Positions 28,492 to 35,038 of a stretch of 64,000 bases of DNA are shown in pieces. This DNA is from Crocinitomicaceae bacterium (GTDB lineage: Bacteria; Bacteroidota; Bacteroidia; Flavobacteriales_D; Crocinitomicaceae): NCBI GenBank assembly GCA_020436025.1, contig JAGQYP010000001.1, positions 62,001 through 126,000 on the forward strand. Reading direction: 5' to 3'. A program made the position numbers and the translations under genes. Within the stretch, counting starts at the first letter, position 1. Every line of letters begins with the position of its first letter. Under the pieces are notes generated by a model. It did no database searches and was not told the origin of the DNA. It saw only the letters and a program-made list of their open reading frames with translations.

Positions 28492-28519
28492 ACTTTATCA
28501 ACTTAGTTTTTAATTTTTG

Positions 28520-28819
28520 CTATTCTCCCGTTTTATCCAAAACCTTAGGAATTTTGAAATAATCAGAGTTTTTGGATGGCGCATTTTTTAATGCCTCTTC
28601 TTTGGAGACTTCATTGCCAATCACATCTTCTCTCATGTCGTTTTCATCTTCAACCATAGAAATAAGAGGCTCCACACCATCTGTATCCACCTCGCTCAAC
28701 TTATCCATGAATTGAACGATATTACTCAAATCTCCTTTGATGGCTTCTTTTTGTTCGCCCTCAAATTTGAGTTTGGCCAACTCAGCGATCTGATCGATTA
28801 TTTCGTCTGTGATTTGCAT
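28520..28819 (-). CDS. gatC: aspartyl/glutamyl-tRNA amidotransferase subunit C
   Basis: A 99-residue GatC from the ATG at 28819; an upstream in-frame start would add seven unrelated residues. The helical N-terminus ITDEIIDQIAELAKLKFEGE and the later LSNIVQFMDKLSEVDTDGVEPL are typical, as is the near-terminal PKVLDKTG. It stabilises GatAB, which converts Glu-tRNA(Gln) or Asp-tRNA(Asn) to the amidated form. GatA and GatB are not in the window. A -7 box sits only four bases before the ATG, suggesting a leaderless or nearly leaderless mRNA. Confidence 0.93.
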   Translation of the reverse strand: MQITDEIIDQIAELAKLKFEGEQKEAIKGDLSNIVQFMDKLSEVDTDGVEPLISMVEDENDMREDVIGNEVSKEEALKNAPSKNSDYFKIPKVLDKTGE

Positions 28820-28823
28820 GGGG

Positions 28824-28854
28824 CAAAGGTAGGAATTCAAAATTCAAACGTCAA
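28824..28854 (-). promoter_or_regulatory. gatC promoter with both -33 and -7 elements
   Basis: On the minus strand TTG (28852-28854), 20 intervening bases, then TACCTTTG (28824-28831) fit the Bacteroidota primary-sigma consensus TTG-N(about 19-20)-TAnnTTTG. The -7 box ends four bases before the gatC ATG, so transcription should start at or next to the start codon. Confidence 0.55.
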
Positions 28855-29002
28855 AATTGTTTTCATGTATTTCATTCAACATCCTGTTTTTTATGTAATG
28901 AGTCTGTCTATATTATATCTTGTAAATAAATTGGTTAAACAAAATTAGATATTGTTTATTTACAATAATTTTTTCATCTTTAGTCTTCTAAAATTTCATT
29001 CA

Positions 29003-29524
29003 ATGAAAGTACTTCTGTCCGTCGCAATTCTTCTAACAACGATTGTTAGTCTTGGCCAAAACTATGATGATTTAATCAAGGAGGGAAGGGCCCTTTTGAA
29101 TCAAAGAAAATATGAAGATGCACTGTCTAAATTTCAACAGGCTGAGAAGTTAAATCCTAAAAAGATTGAAGCCAAGTATGGAACGGCCGTGGCACTTAGT
29201 CAAAAATCCTTCGCAACCAAAGAGGGAAGTGATTGTAATAAGGCAATAGAAGCTTTAAAAGTAGTTGAGAAATTAGATGATAAATTTTCCAATCTCAATT
29301 ATAATTTCTCCATCGTTTATTTTGAATTAGAAAATTACGATATCGCTTTCAAATACATCCAAAAACAAATCGAATTTGGAAATCAAAGTGATCCCGATTT
29401 ATACTATCAAAGAGGATTGGTATTTATTCAGTTGAAAAAAGAAAAAGAGGCATGCAAAGACTTTAAAAAAGCCTCCAAACTAGGATCTACATTGGCTACC
29501 CAGTCTTTGGAAAATTGTAAGTAA
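29003..29524 (+). CDS. periplasmic TPR-repeat protein
   Basis: A 173-residue protein from the ATG at 29003; an upstream in-frame start would place 17 residues before the obvious signal peptide MKVLLSVAILLTTIVSLGQ. About three to four TPR units follow, such as EGRALLNQRKYEDALSKFQQ, DAEKLNPKKIEAKYG-like and YYQRGLVFIQLKKEKEACKD. It is probably a periplasmic protein-protein interaction module. The neighbours do not indicate a partner. Confidence 0.75.
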   Translation: MKVLLSVAILLTTIVSLGQNYDDLIKEGRALLNQRKYEDALSKFQQAEKLNPKKIEAKYGTAVALSQKSFATKEGSDCNKAIEALKVVEKLDDKFSNLNYNFSIVYFELENYDIAFKYIQKQIEFGNQSDPDLYYQRGLVFIQLKKEKEACKDFKKASKLGSTLATQSLENCK

Positions 29525-29592
29525 TTTCCACTCTTTTATTTAGAATTGATTTAAATATTCTGAATGAGTAAAAATTGATCTTATTTTATTAA

Positions 29593-29608
29593 ATTTGTTT
29601 CAACAAAT
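29593..29608. promoter_or_regulatory. candidate MarR operator 1 (autoregulatory)
   Basis: ATTTGTT and AACAAAT are perfect seven-base arms around a TC centre. The site lies six bases before the regulator ATG. The same half-site recurs before the pirin gene. Confidence 0.6.
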
Positions 29609-29614
29609 ATTGTG

Positions 29615-30067
29615 ATGGGTAGAATAGAAGAAGAAATCAAACAGAAAAACTTTAAAAATGAATTTGTTAAGGCACATGTCAACCTCATGTATACTTTTCA
29701 TCATTTCAATAACCGAGTGTCTAAAGCGATCAAGGTTCACAAGCTTACAAATCAACAGTACAACGTTCTCAGAATCCTGCGAGGGTCGTATCCTGATTTC
29801 AAAAGAGTAGGCGACGTCAAAGCAGTCATGCTGGATAAAAACCCAGATTTGACACGATTAATTGATCGTCTTTTAGCCAAGAAATTAGTAGATCGAGAAA
29901 ATTGTGACCAAGACAGACGACAGGTGAATATTAAAATCACCGAAGCTGGTTTAAAATTACTTGAAATCATCGATGCTGACATGCAAAATATTGAAAAGAA
30001 ATTTGAATCCATTACCGCAGCTGAAGCCAAAGAACTCAATCGAATTTTAGATAAATGGAGGGGGTAG
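29615..30067 (+). CDS. MarR-family transcriptional regulator
   Basis: A 150-residue winged-helix protein. The start is ATG at 29615, or GTG three bases earlier. The DNA-binding region spans about residues 45-115: LTNQQYNVLRILRGS, the recognition part DKNPDLTRLIDRLLAKKLVDRE, and the wing CDQDRRQVNIKITEAGLKLL, which is the conserved MarR wing with D-x-R. Dimerisation helices are at both ends. Near-palindromic sites with the same half-site lie before this gene and before the pirin gene 38 bases downstream, so it probably represses itself and the pirin gene in response to a small-molecule or oxidative signal. Confidence 0.9.
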   Translation: MGRIEEEIKQKNFKNEFVKAHVNLMYTFHHFNNRVSKAIKVHKLTNQQYNVLRILRGSYPDFKRVGDVKAVMLDKNPDLTRLIDRLLAKKLVDRENCDQDRRQVNIKITEAGLKLLEIIDADMQNIEKKFESITAAEAKELNRILDKWRG

Positions 30068-30090
30068 AAATCCCCTTTTTTACTTATTTA

Positions 30091-30104
30091 TTTGTTTAAA
30101 CAAA
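30091..30104. promoter_or_regulatory. candidate MarR operator 2, before the pirin gene
   Basis: TTTGTTTAAACAAA is a perfect 14-base palindrome that ends one base before the pirin ATG. It shares TTTGTT/AACAAA arms with the site at 29593-29608. Confidence 0.65.
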
Positions 30105-30105
30105 C

Positions 30106-30933
30106 ATGCAGATATTTCAATCCATAGATGTTCCAGTTGGAAATTCCTACGTGAAACAACCGATTCCTCAACGTGAGCTCTCCGAAGGGGATCCTTTCTT
30201 ATTGTTGCATCACGCTGTATTAAAAAAAATTGAACCTGGAAAAGGATTTTATGTCGGCCCACACCCACACAGAGGATTTCAGCCCATCACTTTTGTCTTT
30301 GATGGTGAAGTCCATCACAAAGATTCCCTTGGAAATGATAGCCTGGTTAAAACAAATGGGGTACAATGGATCAATGCAGGAAGTGGCCTGATGCACAGTG
30401 AAGGGATGAGTCCGGCTTTTCTTGAAAAGGGAGGTGATTTCGAGATGATTCAGCTATGGGTAAATCTAAAAAGTGAATTCAAAATGTCGCATCCCTCTTA
30501 CATGGGTGTGGATGCCGATGAAATGGGAAGGGCAGATACGACTGAAACAGAAATCTATGTAGTAAGTGGATCAATGAATCAAATCAACGGTCCTGTTCAA
30601 AATCATTCCAATGTCACTTCAGCAATGGTAAAATCACAAGGAAATGATACGCTAGAACTTCACTTTTCTGGAAACACCAAAATTGTCTATGTTCTTTCCG
30701 GGAATATTACAATCGAGAATACTAAAGTCGATAAATGTGAATTGATCAAAATAGATAATCAGGATAGCTTAAAAATCCAAATTCATGAACCCTCTAGATT
30801 GCTGATTTTAGGAGGAGACAAAATACAAGAACCCATCAGAGCCTACGGTCCATTTGTCATGAATACGCAATCTGAAATCGTTCAAGCCTTAAATGATGCG
30901 CACTCAGGAAAAATGGGGGTTTTGACAGAATAA
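30106..30933 (+). CDS. pirin-family bicupin protein
   Basis: A 275-residue protein with the pirin N-terminal cupin. Metal-binding signature residues are seen in HPHRGFQPITFVFDGEVHHKD and further in NAGSGLMHSEGM (His and Glu). The pirin C-terminal domain follows (LHFSGNTKIVYVLSGNI, then LLILGGDKIQEPIRAYGPFV). Bacterial pirins are iron-dependent, some with quercetinase activity; the physiological role is often unclear. The gene sits directly behind a MarR regulator with a perfect palindrome immediately before the start codon, so induction by a MarR ligand is likely. Confidence 0.92.
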   Translation: MQIFQSIDVPVGNSYVKQPIPQRELSEGDPFLLLHHAVLKKIEPGKGFYVGPHPHRGFQPITFVFDGEVHHKDSLGNDSLVKTNGVQWINAGSGLMHSEGMSPAFLEKGGDFEMIQLWVNLKSEFKMSHPSYMGVDADEMGRADTTETEIYVVSGSMNQINGPVQNHSNVTSAMVKSQGNDTLELHFSGNTKIVYVLSGNITIENTKVDKCELIKIDNQDSLKIQIHEPSRLLILGGDKIQEPIRAYGPFVMNTQSEIVQALNDAHSGKMGVLTE

Positions 30934-30968
30934 TATTTCATGGAACAATAGCATTATAAAACTTCCAC

Positions 30969-31760
30969 TCAATCCTCTTGCTCTTGCTCACTACTCTTGC
31001 TGTTGCTCAAAACTCCATATTCTACCATAGGTCCCTCTATGGTTTCGAAGACCTTGTTTTTTAATTTGACAACATCGTCTTTGGTGTACTCTTCAATTGG
31101 AATGATTTCGTGAATCACAACTCTTGCAATTCCAGGTAAACTCTGAGTTCTATTATTGTCTGGTTCGGTTAGTCGATGCCAATTGTCCAAAAATGTAATG
31201 GGTAAAATATCCGCTCTTTCGCGTATTGCCATCTCAAAAGCACCGTTTTTAAATGCCTTCATTTTTGGGACATGGGTGGGGATTGTCCCTTCAGGAAAAA
31301 TAACAATATTCCATCCATCTTGAAACGCTTCTCGGGCGCGAACCAAAGACCTTACACTTTCCCTGCTGCTTTCACGATTTACAGGAATATGCATGGTTTT
31401 AAAAAACATCCTCAATAGCGGCCATTTTGTGAGTTCCGCTTTCCCCAAAATCAGAAAAGATTGCTCTCGAAAAACACTATGAATCATGGGAATATCTAAA
31501 TAAGAAGAATGATTGGCACAAACAATTAAGGGTTTTTCAGGTCTTACATTCTGCAAATTTCCAAATTTTCGCGGCCAAATAAATGTTAGGATAAGGACCA
31601 AATCAGACAAATACACAAAAAACTTCTGCCCCTTTTTGTGGTTCTTTTCGTAATTCAAATAATAATAGAGAAGCGGGTAATGAATAAGCAGCACAAGAAA
31701 AAAAGTACTTGCGAAGTAGATTTTATACGCTAAATACAAGCTCTGCTTTAGTTTATTCAC
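30969..31760 (-). CDS. plsC: 1-acyl-sn-glycerol-3-phosphate acyltransferase
   Basis: A 263-residue membrane-anchored acyltransferase. One or two N-terminal membrane segments (about 8-60) precede the catalytic motif NHSSYLD (H-x4-D), then the block VNRESSRESVR and FPEGTIP (the FPEG substrate-binding motif), and later LPITFLDNWHRL. It makes phosphatidic acid from lysophosphatidic acid. The start is GTG at 31760; there is no nearer ATG. The C-terminus is unusually Ser/Glu/Gln-rich (SSKSSEQEQED), a low-complexity tail of no known role. Confidence 0.9.
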   Translation of the reverse strand: MNKLKQSLYLAYKIYFASTFFLVLLIHYPLLYYYLNYEKNHKKGQKFFVYLSDLVLILTFIWPRKFGNLQNVRPEKPLIVCANHSSYLDIPMIHSVFREQSFLILGKAELTKWPLLRMFFKTMHIPVNRESSRESVRSLVRAREAFQDGWNIVIFPEGTIPTHVPKMKAFKNGAFEMAIRERADILPITFLDNWHRLTEPDNNRTQSLPGIARVVIHEIIPIEEYTKDDVVKLKNKVFETIEGPMVEYGVLSNSKSSEQEQED

Positions 31761-31811
31761 CTTATTCTGACATTATGCAATCCAATCTACAAAATTATAA
31801 GCATCATTTTA

Positions 31812-31819
31812 TATTTTTG
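31812..31819 (+). promoter_or_regulatory. candidate -7 box for trpS
   Basis: TATTTTTG matches TAnnTTTG and ends 17 bases before the trpS ATG. A -33 TTG is not evident. Confidence 0.45.
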
Positions 31820-31836
31820 GCAAAAACAAAAGAAAA

Positions 31837-32808
31837 ATGGCAAGAATTTTAACAGGTATTCAGTCAACAGGCATTCCACATTTGGGAAATATATTAGGAG
31901 CAATTCTTCCAGCAATTGAAATGGCGAAAGATCCTAAAAACGAATCTTATCTTTTCATCGCTGATCTTCACTCACTTACTCAAATAAAAGATGCTGAATT
32001 ACTGAAACATAATACCTACGCCACAGCAGCTACTTGGTTAGCTTTCGGATTGGATACGGATAAAACGGTTTTCTATCGTCAGTCTGACCGCCCCGAAACA
32101 ACTGAATTAACCTGGTACTTGAATTGTTTTTTTCCTTATCAAAGATTAACCCTGGCTCATTCCTTCAAAGATAAAGCGGATCGCTTAACAGATGTAAACG
32201 CGGGTTTGTTTACCTATCCCATGCTTATGGCAGCTGATATCTTGCTCTATGATGCAGAATTCGTTCCTGTAGGTAAAGATCAATTACAACACCTTGAAAT
32301 GACAAGAGATGTGGCCAATCGATTTCACAATCAAATGGGAGAAACCTTTGTAATTCCTCAAGACAAGATTCAAGAGGACACTATGCTGATTCCAGGCACA
32401 GACGGACAAAAAATGAGTAAATCAAGAGGCAATATCATCAATGTCTTTTTGCCTGAAAAAGAGCTAAAAAAACAAATCAATGGAATTGTAACAGATTCTA
32501 CACCATTAGAAGAGCCAAAAGATCCGGACATTTGCCACGCTTTTGCCATCTACAAACTCTTGGCTTCCCCTGAACAAACCGCTGAAATGCGTTCCAATTA
32601 TGAAAACGGAGGTTGGGGATACGGGCACACCAAAAAGGCGATTCTAGATTTGATCCTGAACAAATTTGCTGAACCAAGAGAAAAATTCAACTTTTACATG
32701 GAAAACCCCCACGAACTCGACAAAGTGCTAGCAGAAGGAGCCGCAAAAGCGAAAGTTACTGCAGATGATGTTTTGGGAAGAGTTAGGGGGAAATTGGGCT
32801 TGTTATAA
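31837..32808 (+). CDS. trpS: tryptophanyl-tRNA synthetase
   Basis: A 323-residue class I aminoacyl-tRNA synthetase. The HIGH-type signature is TGIPHLGN (residues 11-18) and the KMSKS loop is at 192-196 (DGQKMSKSRGN). DLHSLTQ and the GKDQLQHLEMTRDVANRF block are further TrpRS features. It charges tRNA(Trp). A decayed copy of its last hundred or so bases lies 640 bases downstream (33447-33551), beyond one lipoprotein gene, which records a local duplication. Confidence 0.97.
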   Translation: MARILTGIQSTGIPHLGNILGAILPAIEMAKDPKNESYLFIADLHSLTQIKDAELLKHNTYATAATWLAFGLDTDKTVFYRQSDRPETTELTWYLNCFFPYQRLTLAHSFKDKADRLTDVNAGLFTYPMLMAADILLYDAEFVPVGKDQLQHLEMTRDVANRFHNQMGETFVIPQDKIQEDTMLIPGTDGQKMSKSRGNIINVFLPEKELKKQINGIVTDSTPLEEPKDPDICHAFAIYKLLASPEQTAEMRSNYENGGWGYGHTKKAILDLILNKFAEPREKFNFYMENPHELDKVLAEGAAKAKVTADDVLGRVRGKLGLL

Positions 32809-32862
32809 TTTTGATTACCTGCTGATTTTCACTAACTTGGTCTCATAACTAATTTATTTTTT

Positions 32863-33393
32863 ATGAAAAATCTATCTTTTTACAGCCTATTGGCTCTGTC
32901 TGTAAGTTTATTCTTTTCTTCTTGTTCAAAAGTTTCCAATTCTAAAATAAAAGGAGAGTGGACGATAACCAGTTTGGATGCAAAACTTTTAAATTCATAT
33001 GCATCAGACCCTTCTATGAATTCGGAGATTCGACAATATTATGACGGAACAACCTTTACCGTCACTATGACGGAGTATGGGAGCACTCAAATATTAGATC
33101 AATTTGAAGTGTCCTCTTATAAATACGACTTTCAGAAAAATGATATTATGTACGCTTCAATCTCCTACCTTCAAGATCAAGGCGGCATCATTGTTCCAGT
33201 AAATGAAAACGCCCCTGGAACATGGCAAAGTCTAGAAGACCATAAATTACGCATCTCCATTTCTGGCGGTACATCCATTGATTATGATATTGTCGAAATT
33301 TCAAGCAAGAAAATGGTCCTTCATGCAGAAAAGATTCAGATGTCAAGCGGAGTAACAATTACTGAAACATATGATCTTGTTTTGGTGAAGTAG
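32863..33393 (+). CDS. lipocalin-like lipoprotein (first of three)
   Basis: A 176-residue lipoprotein: signal peptide with lipobox FFSSC (Cys21), then SKVSNSKIKGEWTITSLDAK. The I-x-G-E-W opening followed by alternating beta strands is the pattern of small lipocalin-like (calycin) Bacteroidota lipoproteins. It shares the SSCSK...I-x-G-x-W start with the genes at 33713 and 34366, so the three are probably paralogues. It stands between trpS and the trpS 3' remnant. Ligand unknown. Confidence 0.65.
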   Translation: MKNLSFYSLLALSVSLFFSSCSKVSNSKIKGEWTITSLDAKLLNSYASDPSMNSEIRQYYDGTTFTVTMTEYGSTQILDQFEVSSYKYDFQKNDIMYASISYLQDQGGIIVPVNENAPGTWQSLEDHKLRISISGGTSIDYDIVEISSKKMVLHAEKIQMSSGVTITETYDLVLVK

Positions 33394-33446
33394 TTGATTG
33401 CTGTAACAATTGTCCCTACTCAACTGTTTTAGAAGAAAAAATTTTA

Positions 33447-33551
33447 TGAAAATCCCCACGAACTCGACAAAGTATTAGCAGAAGGAGCCTCAAAAGGAAA
33501 AGTCCTGCTGATGATGTACTTGGAAGAGTGAGAACGAAGTTGGGATTATAG
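33447..33551 (+). pseudogene. remnant of the trpS 3' end
   Basis: This stretch aligns with trpS 32701-32808. The first 42 bases differ at only three positions (both contain CCCCACGAACTCGACAAAGT); further on there is a one-base deletion and many substitutions, so the frame is lost. It lies in the 319-base gap 33394-33712 between two lipoprotein genes. In the rest of that gap I see no gene, only a short intergenic repeat at 33559-33577. Confidence 0.85.
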
Positions 33552-33558
33552 TAGTTCC

Positions 33559-33577
33559 AATTCGTACTTCGTAAATC
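33559..33577. repeat. short dispersed intergenic repeat, copy 1
   Basis: AATTCGTACTTCGTAAATC here recurs with one mismatch at 35003-35021. Both lie in non-coding DNA at the edges of the lipoprotein cluster. A looser relative with ATTCGTAATTCGTAATT is at 38416-38432. Confidence 0.5.
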
Positions 33578-33712
33578 GTCATTGAAACGACAAAATCTGT
33601 TTTCACATCTTATTCAACTTCATCTACACTTTACGAAATAAGTAGTACCTATCACCCTTTTCAACAAAAAATGAGATAAATAATTCCGTATGTTTATTGC
33701 AAATCTAATTTT

Positions 33713-34363
33713 ATGAAACCTAATTTTACTTTGTGCCTGCTATTACTTTTGCTTTTCTCAAGTTCATGTTCCAAAGACATCAAAAAAAGAGATATTACTG
33801 GCCGCTGGGATTTATTCCGAAGTGAATCGAGGTATCATTATGTATATCCTACAACAAACGAAGAAGTGATCTCTTATTATCTTTTTGAAAACAATATTGA
33901 AGTCAATACGGAATATGAAGATTACCAATTTTCCCCTCCATATAAGTATGGGGACACGAACTACTATTCGACCAACTACATTCAAATAAATAGAGATTAT
34001 ACTTTTGAACAAAAATCAGAACTCAGTAATTCAAATTCGAATGGAGGCTTGAATTATGTCAAAAGAACAAGTAAAGGACATTGGTATTTTTTGTCGGAAA
34101 ATGTTTCTTTAGATATTGCAAATAACCAACGGGTCTGCTTTATTATTGACCGAATAGTTGAAGAGTACTATTCTCCTAATTCTGAGCCATATATTCGAAC
34201 CCGCTATTTCCAGCCGCATGAGACCTTTTTCACTTGGAATATTTCTTATATCGATAAAGATGAAATTCGAATGGCAAGCGAATTCAATTATACTATCCAG
34301 CACAATCTTCATGTGGATTTAAATGGATTCATTAGAAGTTCATCAATCTATAAAAAACACTAA
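33713..34363 (+). CDS. lipocalin-like lipoprotein (second of three)
   Basis: A 216-residue lipoprotein with lipobox SSSC (Cys19), followed by SKDIKKRDITGRWDLFR, the same I-x-G-x-W start as its two neighbours. The body is rich in Tyr and Asn with alternating strands and repeated YYS/YYSTNY motifs. It is two bases upstream of the third lipoprotein gene, so the two are surely co-transcribed. No named family; a small-ligand-binding barrel is inferred. Confidence 0.62.
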   Translation: MKPNFTLCLLLLLLFSSSCSKDIKKRDITGRWDLFRSESRYHYVYPTTNEEVISYYLFENNIEVNTEYEDYQFSPPYKYGDTNYYSTNYIQINRDYTFEQKSELSNSNSNGGLNYVKRTSKGHWYFLSENVSLDIANNQRVCFIIDRIVEEYYSPNSEPYIRTRYFQPHETFFTWNISYIDKDEIRMASEFNYTIQHNLHVDLNGFIRSSSIYKKH

Positions 34364-34365
34364 CC

Positions 34366-34995
34366 ATGAAAATAATACTATTTTTTGCCCTATCCATTTT
34401 GGTGATTTCTTCTTGCTCCAAATTTGATCAAAATGATATCCTTGGAGAGTGGAAAGTTGAAAGTTTTACGACCAATGGACATCATGTGGATGTTTCCTTA
34501 GGAAATGTATATGAAACGGTCTATTCCACAATGTTTTTCGGTGATACAGTTTATTTCTTTAATCATAATGATTCTACAGTACAAACCAATTTCAATCTAG
34601 TCTACGAGAAAATGACTTATTCCTTCAAAGAAAATAGTATAGTCGAACTGAATTTTGTTTTTTCACAAGAAGATGACTATGATAAATATATTATAACCAG
34701 AAATTTTTATGGTACTTACTCCTTTTTGGGAAAAGAGAAAAAAAAGAAAGGAGATCTGATGCAAATATATTGGGAAGGATATACTGATTCTGTTTACTAT
34801 GTGTTATCGGATATAACTGAATACCATCACTATTATGTTAGTCCTGGGGCTGTTTATTCAACTGAATTTTATGAAATAGTAGATCTAAATTTAATCCATA
34901 TGATGTTGCGTAAAATATATGGTTCGACATGGGCTGAAAACGATTATGTAAATACCCACAACTACATTACTGATATTTCACTTCGTAAAATATAA
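34366..34995 (+). CDS. lipocalin-like lipoprotein (third of three)
   Basis: A 209-residue lipoprotein with lipobox VISSC (Cys17), then SKFDQNDILGEWKVESFTTN. The I-L-G-E-W opening and strand-rich body match the preceding two genes. It is two bases behind the second member. A Lys-rich turn (GKEKKKKGD) lies mid-protein. The role is unknown; tandem arrangement and a nearby gene remnant indicate expansion by duplication. Confidence 0.62.
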   Translation: MKIILFFALSILVISSCSKFDQNDILGEWKVESFTTNGHHVDVSLGNVYETVYSTMFFGDTVYFFNHNDSTVQTNFNLVYEKMTYSFKENSIVELNFVFSQEDDYDKYIITRNFYGTYSFLGKEKKKKGDLMQIYWEGYTDSVYYVLSDITEYHHYYVSPGAVYSTEFYEIVDLNLIHMMLRKIYGSTWAENDYVNTHNYITDISLRKI

Positions 34996-35002
34996 TGTCA
35001 AA

Positions 35003-35021
35003 AATTCGTACTTCGCAAATC
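35003..35021. repeat. short dispersed intergenic repeat, copy 2
   Basis: AATTCGTACTTCGCAAATC, one mismatch from 33559-33577. It lies in the short gap between the third lipoprotein gene and the convergent M1 peptidase gene. Confidence 0.5.
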
Positions 35022-35038
35022 ACGATTCTTACTTCAAA

